Shown: piece by piece, positions 1 to 14,320 of the stretch | How the letters are laid out: each line of letters opens with the position of its first letter | How positions within the stretch are numbered: the first letter of the stretch is position 1 | Assembly (NCBI GenBank): GCA_947044405.1 | Contig: CAMRHE010000463.1 | Location: forward strand, 1,025,001 to 1,089,000 | Reading direction: 5' to 3' | DNA length: 64,000 nt | DNA from: Leptodactylus fallax | Taxonomy: Eukaryota; Chordata; Amphibia; Anura; Leptodactylidae | Made by a program: the position numbers and the translations under genes | The notes under the pieces: generated by a model | Told to the model about the DNA's origin: nothing | The model's database searches: none | Seen by the model: only the letters and a program-made list of their open reading frames with translations

Positions 1-360
1 TGTGTATATAGTGTGAGGGTGCTGCACTGTGTGTGTGTGTGTGTGTGTGTATATAGTGTGAGGGTGCTGCGTGTGGTGTGTTGTGTGTGTGTGTATACAG
101 TATGAGGGTGCTGCACTGCTGTGTGTGTGTGTGTGTGTATATAGGGTGAGGGTGCTGCATGTGTGTGTGTGTGTGTGTATAGTGTGAGGGTGTGTCTGTG
201 CTGTGTGTGTGTGTGTGTGTATATAGTGTGAGGGTGCTGGACTGTGTGTGTGTGTGTGTATATAGTGTGAGGATGTGTGCACTGCTGTGTGTGTGTGTGT
301 GTATATAGTGTGAGGGTGCTACATGTGCTGTGTGTGTGTGTGTGTATATAGTGTGTGGGT

Positions 361-396
<36 letters not shown>

Positions 397-524
397 GTGT
401 GAGGGTGCTGCACTGTGTTGTGTGTGTGTGTACAGTGTGTGGGTGTGTGCACTGTGTGTGTTGTGTGTGTGTATATAGTGTGAGGGTGCTACGTGTGCTG
501 TGTTGTGTGTGTGTATATAGTGTG

Positions 525-564
<40 letters not shown>

Positions 565-938
565 GTGTGAGGGCGCTGTGTGTGCTGTGTGTGTGTGTGT
601 GTGTGTGTATGTGTGTGGGTGCTGTGAGTGTGTGTGTGTGTGTGTATACAGTGTGAGGGTGTGTGCACTGCTGTGTTGTGTGTGTGTGTATAGTGTGTGG
701 GTGCTGCGTGTGGTGTGTTGTGTGTGTGTGTGTGTGTATATAGTGTGAGGGTGTGTGCAGTGCTGTGTTGTGTGTGTGTATATAAGTGTGAGGGTGCTGC
801 ATGGCTGTGTTGTGTGTGTGTGTATAGTGTGTGGGTGTGTGCATGCTGTGTGTGTGTGTGTGTGTGTAGTGTATGAGGGTGCTGCACTGCTGTGTGGGGG
901 GGGGGGGGGTGTGTGTGTGTGTGTGTGTGTGTGTGCTG

Positions 939-972
<34 letters not shown>

Positions 973-1617
973 CTGTGTGTGTGTGTGTGTGTGTGTGTAA
1001 GTGTGTGGGTGCTGCACTGCTGTGTGTGTGTGTGTGTATATAGTGTGAGGGTGCTACATTGCTGTGTTGTGTGTGTGTGTATACAGTGTGAGGGTGCTGC
1101 ACTGCTGTGTTGTGTGTGTGTGTGTACAGTGTGAGGGTGCTGCACTGCTGTGTTGTGTGTGTGTGTATATAGTGTGAGGGTGCTACATTGCTGTGTTGTG
1201 TGTGTGTGTATACAGTATGAGGGTGGTGCACTGGTGTGTTGTGTGTGTATATAATGTTAGGGTGCTGCACTGTTGTGTGTGTGTATATAGTGTGAGGGTG
1301 CTGCACTGCTGTGTGTGTGTGTGTGTGTATATAGGGTGAGGGTGCTGCACTGTGTTGTGTGTGTGTATATAGTGTGAGGGTGCTGCACTGCTGTGTGTGT
1401 GTGTGTGTACAGTGTGAGGGTGTTGCACTGCTGTGTTGTGTGTGTGTATATAGTGTGAGGGTGCTGCACTGCTGTGTTGTGTGTGTGTATATAGTGTGAG
1501 GGTGTTGCACTGCTGTGTTGTGTGTGTGTATATAGTGTGAGGGTGCTGCACTGCTGTGTTGTGTGTGTGTATATAGTGTGAGGGTGTTGCACTGCTGTGT
1601 TGTGTGTGTTGCGGCAC
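1..1617. repeat. TG-rich minisatellite, ~40-bp units
   Basis: Tandem units of roughly 40 bp, each with a (TG)n run of variable length, a TATATAG or TATACAG step, GTGTGAGGG and then TGCTGCACTG. Unit length varies mainly because the TG run expands and contracts. The cleanest periodicity is at about 1430-1600. The left end lies outside the window. Open frames rich in Thr-His or Cys-Val on both strands are by-products of the dinucleotide repeat and are not genes. Confidence 0.95.
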
Positions 1618-1929
1618 TGCGGTGCTGTGCTATGTGTAGCTATATACATAGTGTGAGGATGCGGCCCAGTCGTAGTGTGTGGTAGCTGGCATGTGCGTGT
1701 CTATGTGTCGTTCCCCAGTTGTGGTATTGTGAGGCGCAGTGTTGTGTCTCGGCTCTTTGATCTAAGAATAAGTTTGTTCCTCTCTTGTTGTGTTTTGGCC
1801 CCCCCTTCGCTCAACAGCTGGAGGCGCCCCACGTCACCACCGCCCACCGCTGCCGCCACCGCCCATCAGGAAATGAAAACATCCTGTGGCCTCAGCACAT
1901 GGGCAGAGAGTGCAGGGAAACAGTCATTA
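1618..1929. other. Short non-repetitive spacer between two minisatellites
   Basis: About 310 bp of mixed-composition sequence. It holds a C-run, a small CCACCGCC-type GC-rich stretch near 1838-1865, and a pyrimidine-rich segment followed by CAACAG that could act as a splice acceptor. A 100-codon open frame starts at 1675 but runs into the following minisatellite and has no recognisable domain. I see no reliable gene. Confidence 0.6.
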
Positions 1930-2199
1930 TGGGGAGGGGGCTGCACTGTGTATAGGGGGACACTGCACTGTGTATAGGGGGACGCTGCACTGTGTATAGG
2001 GGGACACTGCACTGTGGCAGGGGAGAGGGCTACACTATGTATAGGGGGACGCTGCACTGTGTATAGGGGGACGCTGCACTGTGTATAGGGGGACGCTGCA
2101 CTGTGTATAAGGGGACACTGCACTGTGGCTGGGGAGGGGGCTACACTATGTATAGGGGGACGCTGCACTGTGTATAGGGGGACGCTGCACTGTGTATAG

Positions 2200-5100
2200 G
2201 GGGACGCTGCACTGTGTATAGGGGGACACTGCACTGTGTATAGGGGGACGCTGCACTGTGTATAGGGGGACACTGCACTGTGTATAGGGGGAGGCTACAC
2301 TGTGTATAGGGGGACGCTGCACTGTGTATAGGGGGACGCTGCACTGTGTATAGGGGGAGGCTACACTATGTATAGGGGGACGCTGCACTGTGTATAGGGG
2401 GACGCTGCACTGTGGCTGGGGAGGGGGCTACACTATGTATAGGGGGACACTGCACTGTGGCTGGGGAGGGGGCTACACTATGTATAGGGGGACGCTGCAC
2501 TGTGTATAGGGGGACGCTGCACTGTGTATAGGGGGATGCTGCACTGTATATAGGGGGACACTGCACTGTGTATAGGGGGACACTGCACTGTGTATAGGGG
2601 GAGGCTACACTGTGTATAGGGGGACGCTGCACTGTGTATAGGGGGACGCTGCACTGTGGCTGGGGAGGGGGCTACACTATGTATAGGGGACGCTGCACTG
2701 TGTATAGGGGGACGCTGCACTGTGTATAGGGGGACGCTGCACTGTGGCTGGGGTGGGGGCTGCACTATGTATAGGGGGACTCTGCACTGTGGATGGGGGA
2801 GGCTACACTGTGTATGGGGGGACGCTGCACTGTGTATGGGGGGACGCTGCACTGTGTATGGGGGGACTCTGCACTGTGGATGAGGGGACGCTGCACTGTG
2901 GATGGGGGGACGCTGCACTGTGGATAGGGGGATGCTGCACTGTGGATAGGGGGACGCTGCACTTTGGATAGGGGATTCTGCACTGTGAATGGGGGGACGC
3001 TGCACTGTGGATGGGGGGACGCTGCACTGTGGATGGGTGGAGGCTACACTGTGTATAGGGGGACGCTGCACTCTGTATAGGGGGCTACACTGTGTATGGG
3101 GGGAGGCTACACTGTGTATAGGGGGACACTGCACTATGTATGAGGGGAGGCTACACTGTGTATGGGGGAGGCTACACTGTGTATGGGGGAAGCTACACTG
3201 TGTATGGGGGGAGGCTACACTGTGTATGGGGGGAGGCTACACTGTGTATGGGGGAGGCTACTCTGTGTATGGGGGAAGCTACACTGTGTATGGGGGGAGG
3301 CTACACTGTGTATGGGGGAGGCTAAAATGTGTATGGGGGGGCTACACTGTGTATGGGGGAGGCTACACTGTGTATGGGGGGAGGCTACACTGTGTATGGG
3401 GGAAGCTACACTGTATATGGGGGGAGGCTACACTGTGTATGGGGGGAGGCTACACTGTGTATGGGGGGAGGCTACACTGTGTATGGGGGAGGCTACACTG
3501 TGTATGGGGGAAGCTACACTGTGTATGGGGGGGAGGCTACACGGTGTATGGGGGAAAGCTACACTGTGTATGGAGGGGGCTACACTGTGTATGGGGGGGA
3601 AGCTACACTGTATATGAGGGGAGGCTACACTGTGTATAGGGGGAGGCTACACTGTGTATGGGGGAGGCTACACTGCGTATGGGGGGAGGCTACACTGTGT
3701 ATGGAGGGGGCTACACTGTGTATGGAGGGGGCTACACTGTGTATGGGGGTAGGCTACACTGTGTATGGGGGAGGCTACACTGTGTATGGGGGAGGCTACT
3801 CTGTGTAAGGGGGAGGCTACACTGTGTATGAGGGGAGGCTACACTGTGTATGGGGGAGGCTACACTGTGTATGGGGGGAGGCTACACTGTGTATGGAGGG
3901 GGCTACACTGTGTATGGGGGGAAGCTACACTGTATATGGGGGAGGCTACACTGTGTATGGGGGGGAAGCTACACTGTGTATGGGGGGAGGCTACACTGTG
4001 TATGGGGGGAGGCTACACGGTGTATGGGGGGAAGCTACACTGTGTATGGAGGGGGCTACACTGTGTATGGGGGGGAAGCTACACTGTATATGGGGGAGGC
4101 TACACTGTGTATGGGGGGGAAGCTACACTGTGTATGGGGGGAGGCTACACTGTGTATGGGGGGAGGCTACACGGTGTATGGGGGGAAGCTACACTGTGTA
4201 TGGGGGGGAAGCTACACTGTGTATGGGGGGAGGCTACACTGTGTATGGGGGAGGCTACACTGTGTATGGGGGGAGGCTACACTGTGTATGGGGGGAGGCT
4301 ACACGGTGTATGGGGGGAAGCTACACTGTGTATGGGGGGAAGCTACACTGTGTATGGGGGGAGGCTACACTGTGTATGGGGGGAGGCTACACTGTGTATG
4401 GGGGAGGCTACACGGTGTATGGGGGGAAGCTACACTGTGTATGGGGGGAGGCTACACTGTGTATGGGGGGAGGCTACTCTGTGTATGGGGGGAGGCTACA
4501 CTGTTTATGGAGGAGGCTACACGGTGTATGGGGGAGGCTACACTGTGTATGGGGGGAGGCTACACTGTGTATGGGGGGAGGCTACACTGTTTATGGAGGA
4601 GGCTACACTGTGTATGGGGGGAGGCTACACTGTGTATGGGGGAGGCTACACTGTGTATAGGGGGACGCTGCACTGTGTATAGGGGGACACTGCACTGTGT
4701 ATAGGGGGACGCTGCACTGTGTATAGGGGGACACTGCACTGTGTATAGGGGGAGGCTACACTGTGTATAGGGGGACGCTGCACTGTGTATAGGGGGACGC
4801 TGCACTGTGTATAGGGGGAGGCTACACTATGTATAGGGGGACGCTGCACTGTGTATAGGGGGACGCTGCACTGTGGCTGGGGAGGGGGCTACACTATGTA
4901 TAGGGGGACACTGCACTGTGGCTGGGGAGGGGGCTACACTATGTATAGGGGGACGCTGCACTGTGTATAGGGGGACGCTGCACTGTGTATAGGGGGATGC
5001 TGCACTGTATATAGGGGGACACTGCACTGTGTATAGGGGGACACTGCACTGTGTATAGGGGGAGGCTACACTGTGTATAGGGGGACGCTGCACTGTGTAT

Positions 5101-7125
5101 AGGGGGACGCTGCACTGTGGCTGGGGAGGGGGCTACACTATGTATAGGGGACGCTGCACTGTGTATAGGGGGACGCTGCACTGTGTATAGGGGGACGCTG
5201 CACTGTGGCTGGGGTGGGGGCTGCACTATGTATAGGGGGACTCTGCACTGTGGATGGGGGAGGCTACACTGTGTATGGGGGGACGCTGCACTGTGTATGG
5301 GGGGGACGCTGCACTGTGTATGGGGGGACTCTGCACTGTGGATGAGGGGACGCTGCACTGTGGATGGGGGGACGCTGCACTGTGGATAGGGGGATGCTGC
5401 ACTGTGGATAGGGGGACGCTGCACTTTGGATAGGGGATTCTGCACTGTGAATGGGGGGACGCTGCACTGTGGATGGGGGGACGCTGCACTGTGGATGGGT
5501 GGAGGCTACACTGTGTATAGGGGGACGCTGCACTCTGTATAGGGGGCTACACTGTGTATGGGGGGAGGCTACACTGTGTATAGGGGGACACTGCACTATG
5601 TATGAGGGGAGGCTACACTGTGTATGGGGGAGGCTACACTGTGTATGGGGGAAGCTACACTGTGTATGGGGGGAGGCTACACTGTGTATGGGGGGAGGCT
5701 ACACTGTGTATGGGGGAGGCTACTCTGTGTATGGGGGAAGCTACACTGTGTATGGGGGGAGGCTACACTGTGTATGGGGGAGGCTAAAATGTGTATGGGG
5801 GGGCTACACTGTGTATGGGGGAGGCTACACTGTGTATGGGGGGAGGCTACACTGTGTATGGGGGAAGCTACACTGTATATGGGGGGAGGCTACACTGTGT
5901 ATGGGGGGGAGGCTACACTGTGTATGGGGGGAGGCTACACTGTGTATGGGGGAGGCTACACTGTGTATGGGGGAAGCTACACTGTGTATGGGGGGGAGGC
6001 TACACGGTGTATGGGGGAAAGCTACACTGTGTATGGAGGGGGCTACACTGTGTATGGGGGGGAAGCTACACTGTATATGAGGGGAGGCTACACTGTGTAT
6101 AGGGGGAGGCTACACTGTGTATGGGGGAGGCTACACTGCGTATGGGGGGAGGCTACACTGTGTATGGAGGGGGCTACACTGTGTATGGAGGGGGCTACAC
6201 TGTGTATGGGGGTAGGCTACACTGTGTATGGGGGAGGCTACACTGTGTATGGGGGAGGCTACTCTGTGTAAGGGGGAGGCTACACTGTGTATGAGGGGAG
6301 GCTACACTGTGTATGGGGGAGGCTACACTGTGTATGGGGGGAGGCTACACTGTGTATGGAGGGGGCTACACTGTGTATGGGGGGGAAGCTACACTGTATA
6401 TGGGGGAGGCTACACTGTGTATGGGGGGGGAAGCTACACTGTGTATGGGGGGAGGCTACACTGTGTATGGGGGGAGGCTACACGGTGTATGGGGGGAAGC
6501 TACACTGTGTATGGAGGGGGCTACACTGTGTATGGGGGGGAAGCTACACTGTATATGGGGGAGGCTACACTGTGTATGGGGGGGAAGCTACACTGTGTAT
6601 GGGGGGAGGCTACACTGTGTATGGGGGGAGGCTACACGGTGTATGGGGGGAAGCTACACTGTGTATGGGGGGAAGCTACACTGTGTATGGGGGGAGGCTA
6701 CACTGTGTATGGGGGAGGCTACACTGTGTATGGGGGGAGGCTACACTGTGTATGGGGGGAGGCTACACGGTGTATGGGGGGAAGCTACACTGTGTATGGG
6801 GGGAAGCTACACTGTGTATGGGGGGAGGCTACACTGTGTATGGGGGGAGGCTACACTGTGTATGGGGGAGGCTACACGGTGTATGGGGGGAAGCTACACT
6901 GTGTATGGGGGGAGGCTACACTGTGTATGGGGGGAGGCTACTCTGTGTATGGGGGGAGGCTACACTGTTTATGGAGGAGGCTACACGGTGTATGGGGGAG
7001 GCTACACTGTGTATGGGGGGAGGCTACACTGTGTATGGGGGGAGGCTACACTGTTTATGGAGGAGGCTACACTGTGTATGGGGGGAGGCTACACTGTGTA
7101 TGGGGGAGGCTACACTGTGTATGGG
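2200..7125. repeat. 2.46-kb tandem segmental duplication inside the minisatellite
   Basis: The variant-unit order from about 2200 to 4660 is repeated from about 4661 to 7125 at a constant offset of 2461-2463 bases. Rare variants such as the GGATAGGGGATTCTGCAC unit near 2965 and 5425 and the GGCTAAAATG unit near 3322 and 5785 appear in both copies. Only small indels in G-runs separate them by eye. This indicates one recent duplication of a whole block of units. Confidence 0.85.
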
Positions 7126-10100
7126 GGGGAAGCTACACTGTGTATGGGGGGAGGCTACACTGTATATGGGGGGAGGCTACACTGTGTATGGGGGAGGCTA
7201 CACTGTGTACGGGGGGAGGGTACAGGGTGTATGGGGGGAAGCTACACTGTGTATGGAGGGGGCTACACTGTGTATGGGGGGGAAGCTACACTGTGTATGG
7301 AGAAGGCTACACTGTGTATGGGGGAGGCTACACTGTATATGGAGGGAGGCTACACTGTGTATGGAGGAGGCTACACTGTGTATGGGGGGAAGCTACACTG
7401 TGTATGGGGGGGAAGCTACACTGTGTATGGGGGGAAGCTACACTGTGTATGGAGGGGGCTACACTGTGTATGGGGGAGGCTACACTGTATATGGGGGAAG
7501 CTACACTGTGTATGGGGAGGCTACACTGTGTATGGGGGGAGGCTACATTGTGTACGGGGGGAGGCTACTCTGTGTATGGGGGAGGCTACACTGTGTATTG
7601 GGGAGGTTTCACTGTGTATGGGGGGAGGCTACACTGTGTATAAGAGGGAGGATACTCTGTGTATGGGGGAGGCTACACTGTGTATGGGGGAGGCTACACT
7701 GTGTATGGGGGGAGGCTACACTGTGTATGGGGGAGGCTACTCTGTGTATGGGGGAAGCTACACTGTGTATGGGGGAGGCTACACTGTGTATGGGGGGAGG
7801 CTACTCTGTGTATGGGGGAGGCTACACTGTGTATGGGGGAGGCTACACTGTGTATGGGGGAAGCTACACTGTATATGGGGGGAGGCTACACTGTGTATGG
7901 GGGGAGGCTACACTGTGTATGGGGGGAGGCTACACTGTGTATGGGGGAGGCTACACTGTGTATGGGGGAAGCTACACTGTGTATGGGGGGAGACTACACT
8001 GTGTATGGGGGAGGCTACACTGTGTATGGGGGAAGCTACACTGTGTATGGGGGGAGGCTACACTGTGTATGGGGGGAGGCTACACTGTGTATGGGGGAGG
8101 CTACTCTGTGTATGGGGGAAGCTACACTGTGTATGGGGGGAGGCTACACTGTGTATGGGGGAGGCTACAATGTGTATGGGGGGAGGCTACTCTGTGTATG
8201 GGGGAGGCTACACTGTGTATGGAGGGAGGCTACACTGTGTATTGGGGAGGTTTCACTGTGTATGGGGGGAGGCTACACTGTGTATAAGAGGGAGGATACT
8301 CTGTGTATGGGGGAGGCTACACTGTGTATGGGGGAGGCTACACTGTGTATGGGGGGAGGCTACACTGTGTATGGGGGAGGCTACACTGTGTATGGGGGAG
8401 GCTACTCTGTGTATGGGGGAAGCTACACTGTGTATGGGGGAGGCTACACTGTGTATGGGGGAGGCTACTCTGTGTATGGGGGAGGCTACACTGTGTATGG
8501 GGGAGGCTACACTGTGTATGGGGGGAGGCTACACTGTGTATGGGGGAAGCTACACTGTATATGGGGGGAGGCTAAACTGTGTATGGGGGGAGGCTACACT
8601 GTGTATGGGGGGAGGCTACATTGTGTATGGGGGAGGCTACACTGTGTATGGGGGAAAGCTACACTGTGTATGGAGGGGGCTACACTGTGTATGGAGGGGA
8701 AGCTACACTGTATATGAGGGGAGGCTACACTGTGTATGGGGGGAGGCTACACTGTGTATGGGGGAGGCTACACTGCGTATGGGGGGAGGCTACACTGTGT
8801 ATGGAGGGGGCTACACTGTGTATGGAGGGGGCTACACTGTGTATGGGGGGGAAGCTACACTGTGTATGGGGGGAGGCTACACTGTATATGGGGGGAGGCT
8901 ACACTGTGTATGGGGGAGGCTACACTGTGTACGGGGGGAGGGTACAGGGTGTATGGGGGGAAGCTACACTGTGTATGGAGGAGGCTACACTGTGTATGGG
9001 GGAGGCTACACTGTATATGGAGGGAGGCTACACTGTGTATGGGGGGAAGCTACACTGTGTATGGGGGGAAGCTACACTGTGTATGGAGGGGGCTACACTG
9101 TGTATGGGGGAGGCTACACTGTATATGGGGGAAGCTACACTGTGTATGGGGAGGCTACACTGTGTATGGGGGGAGGCTACATTGTGTACGGGGGGAGGCT
9201 ACTCTGTGTATGGGGGAGGCTACACTGTGTATTGGGGAGGTTTCACTGTGTATGGGGGGAGGCTACACTGTGTATAAGAGGGAGGATACTCTGTGTATGG
9301 GGGAGGCTACACTGTGTATGGGGGAGGCTACACTGTGTATGGGGGAAGCTACACTGTGTATGGGGGGGAAGGCTACACTGTGTATGGGGGGGGGGGCTAC
9401 ACTTTGTATGGGGGAGGCTACTCTGTGTATGGGGGAAGCTACACTGTGTATGGGGGAGGCTACACTGTGTATGGGGGGAGGCTACTGTGTGTATGGGGGA
9501 GGCTACACTGTGTATGGGGGAGGCTACACTGTGTATGGGGGAAGCTACACTGTATATGGGGGGAGGCTACACTGTGTATGGGGGGAGGCTACACTGTGTA
9601 TGGGGGGAGGCTACACTGTGTATGGGGGAGGCTACACTGTGTATGGGGGAAGCTACACTGTGTATGGGGGGAGACTACACTGTGTATGGGGGAGGCTACA
9701 CTGTGTATGGGGGAAGCTACACTGTGTATGGGGGGAGGCTACACTGTGTATGGGGGGAGGCTACACTGTGTATGGGGGGAGGCTACACTGTGTATGGGGG
9801 AGGCTACTCTGTGTATGGGGGAAGCTACACTGTGTATGGGGGGAGACTACACTGTGTATGGGGGAGGCTACACTGTGTATGGGGGAAGCTACACTGTGTA
9901 TGGGGGGAGGCTACACTGTGTATGGGGGGAGGCTACACTGTGTATGGGGGGAGGCTACACTGTGTATGGGGGAGGCTACTCTGTGTATGGGGGAAGCTAC
10001 ACTGTGTATGGGGGGAGGCTACACTGTGTATGGGGGAGGCTACAATGTGTATGGGGGGAGGCTACTCTGTGTATGGGGGAGGCTACACTGTGTATGGAGG

Positions 10101-12342
10101 GAGGCTACACTGTGTATTGGGGAGGTTTCACTGTGTATGGGGGGAGGCTACACTGTGTATAAGAGGGAGGATACTCTGTGTATGGGGGAGGCTACACTGT
10201 GTATGGGGGAGGCTACACTGTGTATGGGGGAGGCTACACTGTGTATGGGGAGAGGCTACACTGTGTATGGGGGAGGCTACACTGTGTATGGGGGAGGCTA
10301 CTCTGTGTATGGGGGAAGCTACACTGTGTATGGGGGAGGCTACACTGTGTATGGGGGGAGGCTACTCTGTGTATGGGGGAGGCTACACTGTGTATGGGGG
10401 AGGCTACACTGTGTATGGGGGGAGGCTACACTGTGTATGGGGGAAGCTACACTGTATATGGGGGGAGGCTAAACTGTGTATGGGGGGAGGCTACACTGTG
10501 TATGGGGGGAGGCTACATTGTGTATGGGGGAGGCTACACTGTGTATGGGGGAAGCTACACTGTGTATGGGGGGGAGGCTACACGGTGTATGGGGGAGGCT
10601 ACACTGCGTATGGGGGGAGGCTACACTGTGTATGGAGGGGGCTACACTGTGTATGGGGGGGGAAGCTACACTGTATATGAGGGGAGGCTACACTGTGTAT
10701 GGGGGGAGGCTACACTGTGTATGGGGGAGGCTACACTGCGTATGGGGGGAGGCTACACTGTGTATGGAGGGGGCTACACTGTGTATGGAGGGGGCTACAC
10801 TGTGTATGGGGGTAGACTACACTGTGTATGGGGGAGGCTACACTGTGTATGGGGGAGGCTACTCTGTGTAAGGGGGAAGCTACGCTGTGTATGGGGGGAG
10901 GCTACACTGTGTATGAGGGGAGGCTACACTGTGTATGGGGGAGGCTACACTGTGTATGGGGGGAGGCTACACGGTGTATGGGGGGAAGCTACACTGTGTA
11001 TGGAGGGGGCTACACTGTGTATGGGGGGGAAGCTACACTGTATATGGGGGAGGCTACACTGTGTATGGGGGGGAAGCTACACTGTGTATGGGGGGAGGCT
11101 ACACTGTGTATGGGGGGAGGCTACACGGTGTATGGGGGGGAAGCTACACTGTGTATGGGGGGAAGCTACACTGTGTATGGGGGGAGGCTACACTGTGTAT
11201 GGGGGAGGCTACACTGTGTATGGGGGGAGGCTACACTGTGTATGGGGGGAGGCTACACGGTGTATGGGGGGAAGCTACACTGTGTATGGGGGGAAGCTAC
11301 ACTGTGTATGGGGGGAGGCTACACTGTGTGTTGGGGGGAGGCTACACTGTGTATGGGGGAGGCTACACTGTGTATGGAGGGAGGCTACACTGTGTATGAG
11401 GGAGGCTACACGGTGTATGGGGGGAAGCTACATTGTGTATGGGGGGAGGCTACACTGTGTATGGGGGGAGGCTACACGGTGTATGGGGGGAAGCTACACT
11501 GTGTATGGGGTGAGGCTACACTGTGTATGGGGGGAGGCTACACTGTGTATGGGGGAGGCTACACTGTGTATGGGGGGAGGCTACACTGTGTACGGGGGGA
11601 GGCTACTCTGTGTATGGGGGAGGCTACACTGTTTATGGAGGAGGCTACACTGTGTATGGGGGGAGGCTACACTGTGTATGGGGGAGGCTACACTGTGTAT
11701 GGGGGGGAAGCTACACTGTGTATGGGGGGAGGCTACACTGTGTATGGGGGAGGCTACACTGTGTACGGGGGGAGGGTACAGGGTGTATGGGGGGAAGCTA
11801 CACTGTGTATGGAGGGGGCTACACTGTGTATGGGGGGGAAGCTACACTGTGTATGGAGGAGGCTACACTGTGTATGGGGGAGGCTACACTGTATATGGAG
11901 GGAGGCTACACTGTGTATGGAGGAGGCTACACTGTGTATGGGGGGAAGCTACACTGTGTATGGGGGGGAAGCTACACTGTGTATGGGGGGAAGCTACACT
12001 GTGTATGGAGGGGGCTACACTGTGTATGGGGGAGGCTACACTGTATATGGGGGAAGCTACACTGTGTATGGGGAGGCTACACTGTGTATGGGGGGAGGCT
12101 ACATTGTGTACGGGGGGGAGGCTACTCTGTGTATGGGGGGAGGCTACACTGTGTATGGGGGGAGGCTACACTGTGTATGGGGGGAGGATACACTGTGTAT
12201 GGAGGGGGCTACACTGTGTATGGGGGGGAAGCTACACTGTGTATGGGGGGAAGCTACACTGTGTATGGGGGGGAAGCTACACTGTGTATGGGGGGAAGCT
12301 ACACTGTGTATGGGGGGAGGCTACATTGTGTACGGGGGGAGG

Positions 12343-14320
12343 CTACTCTGTGTATGGGGGAGGCTACACTATGTATGGAAGAGGCTACACTGTGTATGGG
12401 GGGGAGGCTACACTGTGTATGGGGGAGGCTACTCTGTGAATGGGGGAAGCTACACTGTGTATGGGGGGGAGGCTACACTGTGTAGGGGGGAGGCTATACT
12501 GTGTATGGGGGAAGGCTACACTGTGTATGGGGGAGGCTACATTGTGTATGGGGGAGGCTACACTGTGTATGGGGGAAGCTACACTGTGTATGGGGGAGGC
12601 TACACTGTGTATGGGGGAGGCTACACTGTATATGGGGGGAGGCTACACTGTGTATGGAGGGGGCTACACTGTGTATGGGGGGAAGCTACACTGTGTATGG
12701 GGGGGGAGGCTACACTTTGTATGGGGAGAGGCTACACTGTGTATGGGGAGAGGCTACACTGTATGGGGGAGGCTACACTGTGTATGGGGGAGGCTACACT
12801 GTGTATGGGGGGGGAGGCTACACTGTGTATGGGGGGGCTACACTGTGTATGGGGGAGGCTACACTGTGTATGGGGGGAGGCTACACTGTGTATGGGGGGA
12901 GGCTACACTGTGTATGGGGGAGGATACTCTGTGTATGGGGGGAGGCTACACTGTGTATGGGGGAGGCTACACTGTGTATGGGGGAAGCTACACTGTGTAT
13001 GGGGGGGAGGCTACACGTTGTATGGGGGAAAGCTACACTGTGTATGGAGGGGGCTACACTGTGTATGGGGGGGAAGCTACACTGTATATGGGGGGAAGCT
13101 ACACTGTGTATGGGGGAAGCTACACTGTATATGAGGGGAGGCTACACTGTGTATGGGGGGAGGCTACACTGTGTATGGGGGAGGCTACACTGCGTATGGG
13201 GGGAGGCTACACTGTGTATGGAGGGGGCTACACTGTGTATGGAGGGGGCTACACTGTGTATGGGGGTAGGCTACACTGTGTATGGGGGAGGCTACACTGT
13301 GTATGGAGGGGGCTACACTGTGTATGGGGGGGAAGCTACACTGTGTATGGGGGGAAGCTACACTGTGTATGGGGGGAGGCTACTCTGTGTATGGGGGAGG
13401 CTACACTATGTATGGAAGAGGCTACACTGTGTATGGGGGGGAGGCTACACTGTGTATGGGGGAGGCTACTCTGTGAATGGGGGAAGCTACACTGTGTATG
13501 GGGGGAGGCTACACTGTGTAGGGGGGAGGCTATACTGTGTATGGGGGAAGGCTACACTGTGTATGGGGGAGGCTACATTGTGTATGGGGGAGGCTACACT
13601 GTGTATGGAGGAAGCTACACTGTGTATGGGGGAGGCTACACTGTGTATGGGGGAGGCTACACTGTATATGGGGGGAGGCTACACTGTGTATGGAGGGGGC
13701 TACACTGTGTATGGGGGGAAGCTACACTGTGTATGGGGGAGGCTACACTGTGTATGGGGGGGAGGCTACACTTTGTATGGGGAGAGGCTACACTGTGTAT
13801 GGGGAGAGGCTACACTGTATGGGGGAGGCTACACTGTGTATGGGGGAGGCTACACTGTGTATGGGGGGAGGCTACACTGTGTATGGGGGGGCTACACTGT
13901 GTATGGGGGAGGCTACACTGTGTATGGGGGGAGGCTACACTGTGTATGGGGGGAGGCTACACTGTGTATGGGGGAGGATACTCTGTGTATGGGGGGAGGC
14001 TACACTGTGTATGGGGGAGGCTACACTGTGTATGGGGGAAGCTACACTGTGTATGGGGGGGGAGGCTACACGGTGTATGGGGGAAAGCTACACTGTGTAT
14101 GGAGGGGGCTACACTGTGTATGGGGGGGAAGCTACACTGTATATGAGGGGAGGCTACACTGTGTATGGGGGGAGGCTACACTGTGTATGGGGGAGGCTAC
14201 ACTGCGTATGGGGGGAGGCTACACTGTGTATGGAGGGGGCTACACTGTGTATGGAGGGGGCTACACTGTGTATGGGGGTAGGCTACACTGTGTATGGGGG
14301 AGGCTACACTGTGTATGGGG
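12343..14320. repeat. ~1.04-1.06-kb duplicated block inside the minisatellite
   Basis: A block marked by a TATGTATGGAAGAGG unit, a CTGTGAATGG unit, a GTAGGGGGGAGG unit and a GGAGAGGCTACACTTTG-like unit begins near 12343 and again near 13381. Corresponding markers lie about 1037-1060 bases apart along the block. A further partial copy of the same marker order begins near 16246. It is a second, independent higher-order duplication in the array. Confidence 0.7.

Noticed and set aside
1..1617. Telomeric or subtelomeric repeat
   Set aside because: No TTAGGG-type tandem is present. GTGTGAGGG occurs only once per unit.
319..1649. Thr-His-rich frames on minus and Cys-Val-rich frames on plus
   Set aside because: Products of the TG-rich repeat, present in several overlapping frames.
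1675..1977. 100-codon frame in the spacer
   Set aside because: It runs into the minisatellite, has no domain, and the GC-rich segment could produce it by chance.
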